Positions 18,786-29,909 are shown, counted from the stretch's first letter. The stretch: DNA of 64,000 bases from Streptomyces sp. NBC_01317 (GCF_035961655.1 NZ_CP108393.1:6465001-6529000); one strand, 5' to 3'. A program made the numbers and translations. Notes: generated from the sequence alone by a model not told the origin.

Positions 18786-20588
18786 TCAGCCCCCGTAAGC
18801 GCCCGACGCCGTCAGGCGCAGTGCCGTGTCGATCAGGGGCACGTGGCTGAACGCCTGCGGGAAGTTGCCGACCTGGCGCTTGAGGCGCGGGTCCCACTCC
18901 TCCGCCAGCAGGCCCAGGTCGTTGCGCAGGTCCAGCAGCTTCTCGAAGAGCTTGCGGGCCTCGTCGACGCGGCCGATCATCGCGAGATCGTCGGCGAGCC
19001 AGAACGAGCACGCGAGGAAGGCGCCCTCGTCGCCCTCCAGGCCGTCCACGCCCGCCTCGGAGCCGGTGGTCGGGTAGCGCATGATGAAGCCGTCCTCCGT
19101 GGACAGCTCCCGCTGGATCGCCTCGATCGTGCCGATGACGCGCTTGTCGTCCGGGGGGAGGAAGCCCATCTGCGGGATCAGCAGCAGCGACGCGTCCAGC
19201 TCCTTGGAGCCGTACGACTGCGTGAAGGTGTTCCGCTCCTTGTCGTACCCCTTCTCGCAGACATCGTGGTGGATGTCGTCCCGCAGTTCGCGCCAGCGCT
19301 CCAGCGGCCCGTCCGCGTCCCCGGACTCGATGAGCTTGATCGTGCGGTCGACCGCGACCCACGCCATCACCTTCGAGTGGACGAAGTGCCGGCGCGGCCC
19401 GCGGACCTCCCAGATGCCCTCGTCCGGCTGGTCCCAGTGCTTCTCCAGGTAGCGGATCAGCTTCAACTGGAGCAGCGAGGCGTAGTCGTTGCGGGCCAGG
19501 CCCGTCATGTGCGCCAGGTGCAGCGCCTCGGTGACCTCGCCGTACACGTCCAGCTGGAGCTGGTGCGCGGCGCCGTTGCCGACCCGGACCGGGCCCGAAC
19601 GCTCGTACCCCGGCAGCCAGTCCAGCTCCGCCTCGCCCAACTCCCGCTCACCGGCGATGCCGTACATGATCTGGAGGTTCTCCGGGTCGCCCGCGACGGC
19701 CCGCAGCAGCCACTCGCGCCAGGCGCGGGCCTCCTCGCGGTAGCCGGTGCGCAGCAGCGAGGAGAGTGTGATCGCGGCGTCGCGCAGCCAGGTGTAGCGG
19801 TAGTCCCAGTTCCGGACGCCGCCGATCTCCTCCGGCAGGGAGGTCGTCGGGGCGGCGACGATGCCGCCCGTCGGCGCGTACGTGAGGGCCTTGAGGGTGA
19901 TCAGCGAGCGGACCACTGCCTCTCTGTAAGGGCCGTGATACGTACAGTGCTCGACCCATTCACGCCAAAAATCTGACGTGGCGTCCAGCGAGCCCTCGGG
20001 GTCGGGCAGCGCGGGCGGCTCTTTGTGCGAGGGCTGCCAGCTGATGGTGAAGGCGACGCGGTCGCCGGGCGCCACGGTGAAGTCGGAGTACGTCGTGAGG
20101 TCCTTGCCGTACGTCTCCGTCTCGGTGTCCAGCCAGACCGAGTCGGGGCCCGCGACGGCGACCGTACGGTTGTCGACCTTGTGGACCCACGGGGTCACCC
20201 GGCCGTAGCTGAACCGCATCCGCAGGGCGGAGCGCATGGGCACCCGGCCGCTGACGCCCTCCACGATCCGGATGAGCTGCGGGGCGCCGTCACGGGGCGG
20301 CATGAAGTCCGTCACGCGGACCGTGCCGCGCGGCGTGTCCCACTCCGATTCCAGGATCAGTGAATCCCCGCGGTAGTGGCGCCGCGCGGCCCTCGGGGGC
20401 TCGGAACCCGCCGCGTACGCGGGTCCGAGCCGCCAGAAGCCGTGCTCGTCCGTGCCGAGCAGGGCCGCGAAAACGGCGTGTGAGTCGAAGCGGGGCAGGC
20501 ACAGCCAGTCGACTGTGCCGTCCCGGCAGACCAGGGCGGCGGTCTGCATGTCTCCGATGAGTGCGTAATCCTCGATGCGCCCGGCCAC
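18786..20588 (-). CDS. glycoside hydrolase family 15 protein (glucoamylase/trehalase-like)
   Basis: 600 aa from GTG 20588 (VAGRIEDYALIGDMQ). That start has CTGGAG 6 nt upstream; ATG 20594 and GTG 20612 are alternatives. N-terminal beta domain about 1-230, then an (alpha/alpha)6 barrel with RNWDYRYTWLRDAA, the catalytic acid region GIWEVRG and the catalytic base region LAEEWDP. No signal peptide, so it is cytosolic. Several actinobacterial cytosolic GH15 proteins of this kind hydrolyse trehalose; glucoamylase or dextranase activity is also possible. It is divergent from pyrG. Confidence 0.9.
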   Translation of the reverse strand: MAGRIEDYALIGDMQTAALVCRDGTVDWLCLPRFDSHAVFAALLGTDEHGFWRLGPAYAAGSEPPRAARRHYRGDSLILESEWDTPRGTVRVTDFMPPRDGAPQLIRIVEGVSGRVPMRSALRMRFSYGRVTPWVHKVDNRTVAVAGPDSVWLDTETETYGKDLTTYSDFTVAPGDRVAFTISWQPSHKEPPALPDPEGSLDATSDFWREWVEHCTYHGPYREAVVRSLITLKALTYAPTGGIVAAPTTSLPEEIGGVRNWDYRYTWLRDAAITLSSLLRTGYREEARAWREWLLRAVAGDPENLQIMYGIAGERELGEAELDWLPGYERSGPVRVGNGAAHQLQLDVYGEVTEALHLAHMTGLARNDYASLLQLKLIRYLEKHWDQPDEGIWEVRGPRRHFVHSKVMAWVAVDRTIKLIESGDADGPLERWRELRDDIHHDVCEKGYDKERNTFTQSYGSKELDASLLLIPQMGFLPPDDKRVIGTIEAIQRELSTEDGFIMRYPTTGSEAGVDGLEGDEGAFLACSFWLADDLAMIGRVDEARKLFEKLLDLRNDLGLLAEEWDPRLKRQVGNFPQAFSHVPLIDTALRLTASGAYGG

Positions 20589-21056
20589 GTGCATCTCCAG
20601 TCGAACGGCCACGTTCGCCCCGAAGGGCGATAACTGCGGTCTAAGGGTCGTTGACGAGCATGTTTTCCGGGAACACGGGCGGGGTGGTGCCGTTTGCCGG
20701 CCTGCATCGGCAGCGAATGTCCGAGCAGGATACGACGCACCTCGGAGTTCCGCGCCACGCTCCCGGCAACATGGGTCCGCCGAACGGGTGAGCCAAGGGT
20801 GACGCGGCGGGAATCCCGGGGAATCCGGGGGAATCCGGCGGGACCCGCGGGGCGGGGCCGCCGCCGCCGTGTGGCCGGAACCAGCCTCCCTTCGGCGCTG
20901 ATACCCTGGTAGCCCGTGGACCGGTGGACTCCCTTGCTCAGCAATGAGGCCCCGAACCCGCAGCGACGGTGGCCTCCCGGAGAATCCCTCCGAGACTCTC
21001 AGGGCCCGGCACCGGCACGCACCTCAGACCGCGACCACGGGAGCCCCGTCTTGGCC
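20589..21056. other. divergent promoter region between the GH15 gene and pyrG
   Basis: About 470 bp without a convincing gene. A -10-like TACCCT lies at 20902-20907 upstream of pyrG, with no good -35 element at the usual distance. Short ORFs here overlap one another and look like noise. No known riboswitch is recognisable. Confidence 0.5.
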
Positions 21057-22727
<1,671 letters not shown>

Positions 22728-22755
22728 CCGCCCGGCTGTTAGCGATACGGTAGGC

Positions 22756-22795
22756 ACCGGGGTGCGGGTCCTTCGGGACCGGCGCCCCGGTTTCC
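22756..22795 (+). terminator. terminator with TTCG tetraloop after pyrG
   Basis: ACCGGGGTGCGGGTCC (22756-22771) pairs with 22776-22791 around a TTCG loop with two mismatches, then TTTCC. It lies between pyrG and the Nudix gene. Confidence 0.72.
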
Positions 22796-22826
22796 GCTGG
22801 TGCGCTGCTGTGTGGGAGGACGTTTC

Positions 22827-23453
22827 ATGACCATCGAGGACGCTCCGGAAGAGTGGCGGGTCACCGCGACCACGGTCCCCTTCCGCGGGAACAAGACCAG
22901 CGTCCGTACGGATGATGTCGTCATGCCCGACGGCGCGACCGTCTCCCGCGACTACCAGGTGCACCCCGGGTCCGTGGCGATCCTCGCGCTGGACGACGAC
23001 GGCCGGGTGGTGGTGCTGCGCCAGTACCGGCACCCCGTACGCCACAAGCTCTGGGAGATCCCGGCCGGCCTGCTCGACGTACCGGGCGAGAACCCGCTGC
23101 ACGCGGCGCAGCGGGAGCTGTACGAGGAGGCGTACGTCAAGGCCGGGGACTGGCGGGTGCTGACGGACGTGTACCCGTCGCCGGGCGGCTCGGACGAGGC
23201 GGTACGGATCTTCCTCGCCCGGGACCTGTCGGAGGCGGGGGGCGCGCGCTTCGAGGTCGCCGAGGAGGAGGCGGACATGGAGCTGGCGCGGGTGGAACTC
23301 GCCGACCTGGTGCGGGGCGTGATCCGGGGCGAGCTGCACAACACGTGCCTCGCGGTGGGGGTGCTGGCGCTGTCGGCGGTGCTGGCGGGGGACGGGGTCG
23401 AGGCGCTGCGTCCGGCGGAGTCGCCGTGGCCGGCGCGGCCGTTCACGTCCTGA
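22827..23453 (+). CDS. Nudix hydrolase, ADP-ribose pyrophosphatase type
   Basis: 208 aa from ATG 22827 with GGGAGGA 6 nt upstream. The Nudix region reads EIPAGLLDVPGENPLHAAQRELYEEA, the variant with one extra residue seen in the M. tuberculosis ADP-ribose pyrophosphatase Rv1700. Downstream YPSPGGSDEAVRIFLARDL is the substrate-class signature for ADP-ribose. The likely reaction is ADP-ribose to AMP plus ribose-5-phosphate. It lies directly after pyrG as in mycobacteria. In this genome it may feed the same ADP-ribose pool as the NAD operon at 33.2 kb, which is inference. Confidence 0.92.
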   Translation: MTIEDAPEEWRVTATTVPFRGNKTSVRTDDVVMPDGATVSRDYQVHPGSVAILALDDDGRVVVLRQYRHPVRHKLWEIPAGLLDVPGENPLHAAQRELYEEAYVKAGDWRVLTDVYPSPGGSDEAVRIFLARDLSEAGGARFEVAEEEADMELARVELADLVRGVIRGELHNTCLAVGVLALSAVLAGDGVEALRPAESPWPARPFTS

Positions 23454-23615
23454 GACCTTGGGTCCGCTGCCTCCGGTCTGAAGAAATGCTGATCCGATTG
23501 GGGGACTTGTCCGCTCTGCCTCACCCGGTCGGTCGCAGAGAGTGAACTACGCTCGAATCGCCCGCGCGGAAACCCGCCGGGCTCGGCTCGTGCGCAGGCG
23601 GACGGAGCGTGGCCC

Positions 23616-26558
23616 GTGACGGATCAGGCGGTGGACATGGACGCCCTGGGCGGCTCCGCCGCCTCGGACGCGGGGACCGACGGGACGCCGGGCACGCGGG
23701 GCGAGCGGGCGGGTGGCGCGGATGGCGCCGGGGGCGCCGGGGGCGCCGGTGCGGGCCGTGGGAAGACCGCGAAGTCCGGGAAGGCCGTGAAGACCGGGGA
23801 CAACGGAAAGTCCCCCAAGGGCGCGAAGAGCGGCAAGAAGCGCCCCCGGGCGGCGAAGAAGGCGGCCGGCGCGACGGAGCCGGCCGGGGAAGACGTGGGC
23901 ACGGCGGTGGCGGGTGGGGTGGACGTGACGGACTCCGACGAGGGGCGGGCGGGGCCGCCGTTGTCGGCCGGTACGGGGCCGGTGCCGCCGGACGTGGCTC
24001 CCTCGCCCGCCACGGAGGAGCCGGTTGCCGGGCCTCCCGCGCACTCCTCCGCCCCGGACGGCGCGCCCGGCCCGGCGGCCGGCTCTTGTCCTCAATCGCC
24101 GGACGGGCTTGAGATTGCCCGGCCCGGGTCGGTTTCTGCGGGCGAGTTGTCGTCGGGTGCTGCGGCGTCGGGCGTGGCGTCAGGCCCGTGTCCTCAATCG
24201 CCGGACGGGCTTGGATTTGCCCGGCCGGGGTCGGTTTCTGCGGGCGAGTTGTCGCCGGGGGCTGTGGCTTCGGACGTGGCGCCGAGTCAGGCGTTGCCTG
24301 TGGCCTCAGGCGTGGCGTCGGTGTCGGGCGGGGGCGAGGAGGGCTTCCGTACCCAGGGCGAACGCGCGGCCCCCGCCGGGCAGGCGCACGCGCACCCGCC
24401 ACGGGTCGCCGTCGCCGGGCGGGGTGTGGACGGGATGGCCTACGTGTCGCCCGACGCGCCCGGTGGCGGGGAGGGCGGGCTGTCCCCCGAATTCGGCGCC
24501 CCCGGGGACCACCGCATCGATTCCGGGCTCGACGCACCGCACCAGCCCCCGGGCGCCGGGGACGGGACCACCGCGTTCTTCGGGCGGGCCCGTGAGATCA
24601 AAGCGCTGCACGAGGACATCGAGCGCGCCGGGCTCAACACGATCTCCGGCCGCAAGGAACCCCGCGCCCGCGTCCTGCTCATCGCCGGGCGCCCCGGCTC
24701 GGGCCGTACCGCCCTCGCCCACGAGATCGCCCGCCGGCTCGCGGACCGCTATCCCGACGGAGTCGTACGGGCCCGGCTCACCGAGACCGGTGGTGACGCG
24801 GTCCCCACCGAGGCCACCGCCCGCGAGATCCTCACCGCGTTCGGCATCGCGGGCCCGCCCGGCGCGGGCGAGGACCAGCTGTCCGAGATGGTCCGCGAGG
24901 CCCTGGCCGTCCGGCGCGTCCTGCTGCTCCTCGACGACGCCGTCGACGCCGAGCAGGTCGACCCCCTCGTCCCCGACAACCCGGACTGCCTCGTCGTCGC
25001 CGTCGCGCAGGGCCCGCTCACCGGCATCCCCGACGTCCGGCCCTGCACCCTCGGCGGGATGGACGTGAAGGCCGCCGTCGACCTGCTGGCCCGGTACACC
25101 GGAGCCGTACGGATCACCGTCGACCCGCAGGCCGCCGAGGCCCTCGTGGAGGAGTGCGGCGGCCAGCCCGCCGCGCTCGTCCTGGCCGGCGGCTGGCTCG
25201 CCGCCCGCCCCACCGCGTCCGTCGCCGACGTGGCCGCCCAGCTGCGCGCCCTGCCCGACGACCCCGGCATGCCCATGGGCGACCGCCCGCTCGCCCGCGT
25301 CTTCGGGCTGGTGTACGCGACCCTCGCCCCCTCCACCGCCCGCACACTGCGCCTGCTCGCCCTCGCGCCCACCGGCCTCACCGACGCGCACACCACCTCC
25401 GCGCTGGCCGGCTGCTCGGTCACGGACGCCCGTACGACCCTGGACGGCTTCGTGGCCGTGGGGATGCTGCGGCACGCCGGCGACCCGGCGGGGGAGCTGT
25501 ACGAGGTGCCCGCCTGCCTCGTACCGCTGCTGCGCGCCCTCCTCGTCCACGACCGGCCCGGCGAACTGCGGCTCGCCCGCGCCCGGATGCTGGAGCGGAC
25601 CGTACGGCTGCTCCAGTCCTGCCGTGCCGTCACCGACCCCGAGGGCTCCGCGGCCCGCAGGAAGCTCTCCGAACTGCCCCGCGCCCTGCGCTTCCCGAAC
25701 GCCGCCGCCGCCGACGACTGGCTGCGCACCCGGCTCCCCGCGCTGATCGCCTCCGCCCGCCTCGCCGTCGCCGACGGCGAACTGGACACCCTGGCCCGCC
25801 GGCTGGTCGCCGCGCTGGTCAGGGCGCTCGCCGCGCACCGGGGCACGGAGGCCGCCGCCCCCGAGCTGTACGGCCTGCACCACCTCGTCCTCGACATCGC
25901 GCGGCGGCGCGGCCTGCACCGGGAGCAGGCCGCCGCCCTGCTCAACATCGGCGACCTCGACGCCAGGACGGGCCGTACGCACGACGCGCTGGCCCGCTAC
26001 CGGGCCGCCCTCGACGCCGGACGGGCCGCCAACGACCACTACGCCACCGGCCGCGCGATGGAATCCGTAGGCGGCGCCCACCAGGACCTGGAGGACTGGC
26101 AGCGGGCCGCCGACTGGTACGGCAGGGCGCTCGCCCAGCGGATCGGCCGGGGCGAGCGGGCCGACGAGGCGCGGCTGTACGGCCGCCTCGGCGCGGTCCA
26201 CGCCTACGCGGGCCGGTACGGCGAGGCGCTGCGCGACTGGCGCGCCGCCGCCGCCGGCCACCGCCGCCTGGGCGATCTCACGGGCCAGGCACGGGCGTTG
26301 AGCGAGGCCGCCCGGGTACAGGAGTACGCGGGCCGCCCCTACGAGTCGCTGCGCACCTGCGAGGAGGCGGTGGGCTGGGCGCGGCTCGCCGGGGACGTAC
26401 GGCTGGAGGCGGCGTTGCAGCTCAGGCTGGCCGACACCCTCGACCGGGTCGGCGACCCGACCGCCGCCCGGCTGCACCGGGCCGTCGCCGACCGGCTCCT
26501 TGGAACGGAGGAAGGCGATTCTGCCTACGAAATCCGCAGCACCTCGGCGATGGAATAA
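23616..26558 (+). CDS. large STAND/NB-ARC-like ATPase with TPR repeats and a disordered repeat-bearing N-terminus
   Basis: 980 aa from GTG 23616. Residues 1 to about 310 are disordered: Gly/Ala-rich, then a Lys/Ala segment (about 45-90, histone-H1-like), then two 34-aa repeats encoded by 24087-24290. The P-loop domain starts FFGRAREIKALHEDI (about 323). Its Walker A is GRPGSGRTAL, with Arg in place of the invariant Lys; Walker B is VLLLLDDAVD and a GxP-like CGGQPAALVLAGG follows. TPR repeats occupy about 740-950. Signalling ATPases of this architecture act as regulators or scaffolds; function is unknown. It occupies the site where mycobacteria have xerD, between Nudix and the parA-scpAB segment. 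Confidence 0.83.
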   Translation: MTDQAVDMDALGGSAASDAGTDGTPGTRGERAGGADGAGGAGGAGAGRGKTAKSGKAVKTGDNGKSPKGAKSGKKRPRAAKKAAGATEPAGEDVGTAVAGGVDVTDSDEGRAGPPLSAGTGPVPPDVAPSPATEEPVAGPPAHSSAPDGAPGPAAGSCPQSPDGLEIARPGSVSAGELSSGAAASGVASGPCPQSPDGLGFARPGSVSAGELSPGAVASDVAPSQALPVASGVASVSGGGEEGFRTQGERAAPAGQAHAHPPRVAVAGRGVDGMAYVSPDAPGGGEGGLSPEFGAPGDHRIDSGLDAPHQPPGAGDGTTAFFGRAREIKALHEDIERAGLNTISGRKEPRARVLLIAGRPGSGRTALAHEIARRLADRYPDGVVRARLTETGGDAVPTEATAREILTAFGIAGPPGAGEDQLSEMVREALAVRRVLLLLDDAVDAEQVDPLVPDNPDCLVVAVAQGPLTGIPDVRPCTLGGMDVKAAVDLLARYTGAVRITVDPQAAEALVEECGGQPAALVLAGGWLAARPTASVADVAAQLRALPDDPGMPMGDRPLARVFGLVYATLAPSTARTLRLLALAPTGLTDAHTTSALAGCSVTDARTTLDGFVAVGMLRHAGDPAGELYEVPACLVPLLRALLVHDRPGELRLARARMLERTVRLLQSCRAVTDPEGSAARRKLSELPRALRFPNAAAADDWLRTRLPALIASARLAVADGELDTLARRLVAALVRALAAHRGTEAAAPELYGLHHLVLDIARRRGLHREQAAALLNIGDLDARTGRTHDALARYRAALDAGRAANDHYATGRAMESVGGAHQDLEDWQRAADWYGRALAQRIGRGERADEARLYGRLGAVHAYAGRYGEALRDWRAAAAGHRRLGDLTGQARALSEAARVQEYAGRPYESLRTCEEAVGWARLAGDVRLEAALQLRLADTLDRVGDPTAARLHRAVADRLLGTEEGDSAYEIRSTSAME
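24087..24290. repeat. 102-bp in-frame direct repeat carrying a dispersed Streptomyces-type motif
   Basis: Two units, 24087-24188 and 24189-24290, each open with TGTCCTCAATCGCCGGACGG and share most of the following 60 bp (GGTCGGTTTCTGCGGGCGAGTTGTCG). The opening motif resembles a short palindromic sequence I associate with Streptomyces intergenic regions; here it is translated as CPQSPDGL. The base composition is less GC-rich than the surrounding gene. Confidence 0.8.
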
Positions 26559-26571
26559 TGCTTTGCAAGGC

Positions 26572-26599
26572 TAGACAGGGGGAAGTCCTTCATTAGACT
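26572..26599 (+). promoter_or_regulatory. putative promoter of the alanine dehydrogenase gene
   Basis: TAGACA (26572-26577), a 16-nt spacer and TAGACT (26594-26599) resemble a HrdB-type promoter. It lies in the 89-bp gap before ald, about 50 bp from the start codon. Confidence 0.45.
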
Positions 26600-26647
26600 G
26601 GGTTCGCCGCATCCACTCGCGGCGTACCCTCCCCTGAGCCAAGGACC

Positions 26648-27772
26648 GTGATCGACGTGCTGGTCGGTATCCCCCGCGAGGTCAAGAACAACGAGTTCCG
26701 CGTGGCCATCACCCCCGCCGGTGTCCACGAACTGGTGCGCCACGGCCACGAGGTCGTCGTCGAGCGGGAGGCCGGCGCCGGCTCCTCGATCACGGACGGC
26801 GAGTTCGCCGCCGCCGGTGCCCGGATCCTGGCCACGGCCGACGAGGTCTGGGCCGCCGCCGACCTGGTGCTGAAGGTCAAGGAGCCGATCGCCGAGGAGT
26901 ACCACCGGCTGCGCAAGGACCAGACGCTCTTCACCTACCTGCACCTCGCCGCGTCCCGCTCCTGCACCGACGCCCTGCTGGACTCCGGCATCACCGCCAT
27001 CGCGTACGAGACGGTCGAGACCGCGAACCGCGCCCTCCCGCTGCTCGCCCCGATGTCCGAGGTCGCGGGCCGGCTGGCCCCACAGGTCGGCGCGTACCAC
27101 CTGATGCGCTCGGCCGGCGGGCGCGGTGTCCTGCCGGGCGGCGTCCCCGGTACGGCCCCGGGCCGCGCCGTGGTCATCGGCGGCGGGGTCTCCGGGTGGA
27201 ACGCCACCCAGATCGCCGTCGGCATGGGCTTCCACGTGACGCTCCTCGACCGGGACATCAACAAGCTCCGCGAGGCGGACCGGATCTTCGGCACCAAGGT
27301 CCAGACCATCGTGTCCAACACGTACGAACTGGAGCGCGCGGTCGTCGACGCGGACCTCGTCGTGGGGGCCGTTCTGATCCCCGGCGCCAAGGCGCCGAAA
27401 CTGGTCACCAACGCGCTGGTCGCCCGGATGAAGCCCGGAAGTGTACTTGTCGACATTGCAATCGATCAGGGCGGCTGCTTCGAGGATTCGCACCCGACGA
27501 CCCACGCCGACCCGACCTTCCGGGTCCACGACTCGGTCTTCTACTGCGTCGCCAACATGCCCGGCGCGGTGCCCAACACGTCGACCTTCGCGCTCACCAA
27601 CGCCACGCTCCCGTACATCGTGGAACTGGCCGACCGGGGCTGGGTGGAGGCGCTGCGGCGCGATCCGGCGCTCGCGAAGGGACTCAACACCCATGGCGGT
27701 CAGGTGGTTTATCGCGAGGTCGCGGACGCCCATGGGCTGAATCACGCCGAATTGAGCGCGGTTCTCGGCTGA
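26648..27772 (+). CDS. ald: alanine dehydrogenase
   Basis: 374 aa from GTG 26648 with AAGGA close upstream; GTG 26657 is an alternative. It matches the family end to end: [33 protein letters not shown], the catalytic Lys in [11 protein letters not shown], the catalytic His in YLHLAASR, the NAD-binding [20 protein letters not shown], and [21 protein letters not shown]. It catalyses reversible oxidative deamination of L-alanine to pyruvate and ammonia and is linked to nitrogen and redox adaptation. A GC-rich inverted repeat follows (27804-27836). Confidence 0.97.
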   Translation: MIDVLVGIPREVKNNEFRVAITPAGVHELVRHGHEVVVEREAGAGSSITDGEFAAAGARILATADEVWAAADLVLKVKEPIAEEYHRLRKDQTLFTYLHLAASRSCTDALLDSGITAIAYETVETANRALPLLAPMSEVAGRLAPQVGAYHLMRSAGGRGVLPGGVPGTAPGRAVVIGGGVSGWNATQIAVGMGFHVTLLDRDINKLREADRIFGTKVQTIVSNTYELERAVVDADLVVGAVLIPGAKAPKLVTNALVARMKPGSVLVDIAIDQGGCFEDSHPTTHADPTFRVHDSVFYCVANMPGAVPNTSTFALTNATLPYIVELADRGWVEALRRDPALAKGLNTHGGQVVYREVADAHGLNHAELSAVLG

Positions 27773-27803
27773 CTCGTCAACACGATTCGTCAACATCACG
27801 ACA

Positions 27804-27836
27804 CCGGCCGGATCTTGCCCCCCGAGGTCCGGCCGG
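27804..27836 (+). terminator. GC-rich hairpin after ald
   Basis: CCGGCCGGA (27804-27812) pairs perfectly with TCCGGCCGG (27828-27836) across a 15-nt loop. There is no T-tract. Confidence 0.5.
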
Positions 27837-28007
27837 CGGCGTGCCCGGGTGCGCTCGAACGCCGGGTCAACTCGCGGGGAACGTGACTCTTTAACCGATT
27901 CGCGCACCCGTGAAACGTGTGGCACCTGCTGTGGTGAGAGGCCTGTGCGCCCTTGACAGAGAGGTGTTCGGTTGCCGACACATCGGGCCGGGTCCGGCGG
28001 ATTGTGT

Positions 28008-28036
28008 TGCTGCGGACCGGTGACACGCCATAGAGT
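28008..28036 (+). promoter_or_regulatory. putative promoter of the parA-scpAB operon
   Basis: TTGCTG (28008-28013), a 17-nt spacer and TAGAGT (28031-28036) fit a HrdB-type promoter. It lies in the 339-bp gap between ald and the ParA-like gene, which otherwise shows no gene. A TTGACA at 27953 lacks a matching -10. Confidence 0.45.
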
Positions 28037-28111
28037 CGCCCATCGTCGGCATGGTGCCACGCTGACCTATCGATAAGTTTCCTGGTCACGTCCAAGGAGG
28101 TAAGACGACTT

Positions 28112-29272
28112 GTGAATGAGTCGACATTTACTCCCGGGGGTGGTCAGCCAGGGATGCCTGCGAGGGGCGGGAGCCCGTCGTCCGGGCTGGAGGCTGTCGG
28201 CTCCGTCGCTGTCCGCACCTTCGCCACCCACCAGCACACGACAGCCCACCAGATGATGGACGGCCACCACGTGAACGCCATGGCCGGCAACGAGGGCGGG
28301 CGAGAGTCCAGCCCATTCGCCGACTACAACGAAGTGCCCGAGGGGCACTTCTACGACCCCGACGCCGAGTACGAGCCCGACCCCGAGTACGCGGCCACCC
28401 TCGCACCCGACGCTGCCCGCCAGCGCCGCGAGCGGATCGGCCCCACCGGGCGTCCCCTGCCGTACTTCCCGATCCCAGGCCCGCTGACGGACCACGGCCC
28501 CGCGACGATCATCGCGATGTGCAACCAGAAGGGCGGCGTGGGCAAGACCACGTCGACCATCAACCTGGGTGCCGCGCTCGCGGAGTACGGCCGGCGCGTC
28601 CTGCTCGTCGACTTCGACCCGCAGGGAGCCCTGTCGGTCGGTCTCGGCGTGAATCCGATGGAGCTCGACCTCACCGTCTACAACCTGCTCATGGAGCGGG
28701 GCATGGCGGCCGACGAGGTTCTCCTGAAGACGGCGGTCCCCAACATGGACCTGCTGCCGAGCAACATCGACCTCTCCGCCGCGGAAGTGCAGCTGGTGAG
28801 CGAGGTGGCGCGCGAGTCCACGCTCCAGCGGGCCCTCAAGCCGCTGCTGCCCGACTACGACTACATCGTGATCGACTGCCAGCCGTCGCTCGGTCTGCTG
28901 ACCGTGAACGCGCTGACCGCCGCGCACAAGGTGATCGTCCCGCTGGAGTGCGAGTTCTTCGCGCTGCGCGGGGTGGCCCTGCTGACGGAGACCATCGAGA
29001 AGGTCCAGGAGCGGCTCAACCCCGACCTGGAGCTCGACGGCATCCTCGCGACGATGTACGACTCCCGTACGGTGCACAGCCGCGAGGTCCTCGCGCGCGT
29101 CGTCGAGGCCTTCGACGAGCACGTCTACCACACGGTGATCGGGCGGACCGTGCGCTTCCCGGAGACCACGGTCGCCGGTGAACCGATCACCACGTACGCC
29201 TCGAACTCCGTGGGTGCGGCCGCGTATCGCCAGCTCGCCAGGGAGGTGCTCGCCCGGTGTCACGCCGAGTGA
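28112..29272 (+). CDS. ParA/MinD-type ATPase upstream of scpAB
   Basis: 386 aa from GTG 28112, with AAGGAGGT 10 nt upstream. The first 125 or so residues are a poorly ordered extension (His/Met-rich segment, then acidic YDPDAEYEPDPEYAATL). The ATPase follows: deviant Walker A CNQKGGVGKTTSTINLGAALAE, switch I region VDFDPQGALSVGLG, Walker B YDYIVIDCQPSLGLLTVNAL. It is not the oriC parA. This paralogue is conserved next to scpA (Rv1708 in M. tuberculosis), so a role in chromosome organisation with the ScpAB-SMC complex is likely. The next gene overlaps its 3' end by 16 bp. Confidence 0.92.
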   Translation: MNESTFTPGGGQPGMPARGGSPSSGLEAVGSVAVRTFATHQHTTAHQMMDGHHVNAMAGNEGGRESSPFADYNEVPEGHFYDPDAEYEPDPEYAATLAPDAARQRRERIGPTGRPLPYFPIPGPLTDHGPATIIAMCNQKGGVGKTTSTINLGAALAEYGRRVLLVDFDPQGALSVGLGVNPMELDLTVYNLLMERGMAADEVLLKTAVPNMDLLPSNIDLSAAEVQLVSEVARESTLQRALKPLLPDYDYIVIDCQPSLGLLTVNALTAAHKVIVPLECEFFALRGVALLTETIEKVQERLNPDLELDGILATMYDSRTVHSREVLARVVEAFDEHVYHTVIGRTVRFPETTVAGEPITTYASNSVGAAAYRQLAREVLARCHAE

Positions 29273-29859
29273 GTCTGCCCGGGGCCGACGAGCTGTTCCG
29301 TACGACCGGGGGCATGGCGCTCCAGTCGTCGTCGCCCGCGGAGCGGGAGCGGCGGCGCAACGCGAACGCCAACGGCGAGGCGCGGGTGCCGAATCCGGCG
29401 GGTCCGGCGGGTTCGGCGGGGGAGGGCGACCCGGCGGACGGTACGCCGCCGTCCGGCGCGGCGGCCTCCTCGACCGCCTCCGCGGCGGAGGAGCACGCGG
29501 CCACCGAGCGCGACTCGGCGGAGTCGTCCCGCGGCCGTACGGGCGGGACCGACGGGGACCAGTCGGGACCGGTGAAGAACCGGCGGCCCCAGGAGGCGCA
29601 GGGCGGCCAGCAGCGGCGCAGGGGGCGCGGCGCGAACCGCCGTCCCAGCGGGCGTGAACGGCACGACGAGAAGATCACGGTCTATGTCTCGGCCGAGGAA
29701 CTGATGGACCTGGAGCACGCGCGTCTGGTGCTGCGCGGCGAGCACGGGCTCGCCGTGGACCGCGGGCGGATCGTCCGCGAGGCCGTCGCGGTGGTCCTGG
29801 CGGACCTCGAATCGCGGGGCGACGCGAGCATCCTCGTACGGCGCCTGCGCGGGCGCTGA
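29257..29859 (+). CDS. hypothetical protein, possible ribbon-helix-helix partner of the ParA-like ATPase
   Basis: 200 aa from GTG 29257, inside the end of the ParA-like gene, with GGGAGG 10 nt upstream. The first 140 residues are disordered and end in a basic patch (RRRGRGANRRPSGRERHD). The last 60 residues form the only folded-looking part: KITVYVSAEELMDLEHARLVLRGEHGLAVDRGRIVREAVAVVLADLESRG, a beta strand followed by two helices as in ribbon-helix-helix DNA-binding proteins. By position it may be the DNA-binding partner of the ParA-like ATPase; this is inference. Confidence 0.75.
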   Translation: MSRRVSLPGADELFRTTGGMALQSSSPAERERRRNANANGEARVPNPAGPAGSAGEGDPADGTPPSGAAASSTASAAEEHAATERDSAESSRGRTGGTDGDQSGPVKNRRPQEAQGGQQRRRGRGANRRPSGRERHDEKITVYVSAEELMDLEHARLVLRGEHGLAVDRGRIVREAVAVVLADLESRGDASILVRRLRGR

Positions 29860-29909
29860 GGATAGCCTGCCGGGGCCGCGCCACCTCCGCCCTCGCCCCC
29901 AGGACCCCG

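Noticed and set aside
20916..21056. 47-residue N-terminal extension of CTP synthase
   Set aside because: It lacks conservation-like features and a ribosome-binding site; known CTP synthases start near the MPxx[11 protein letters not shown] position.
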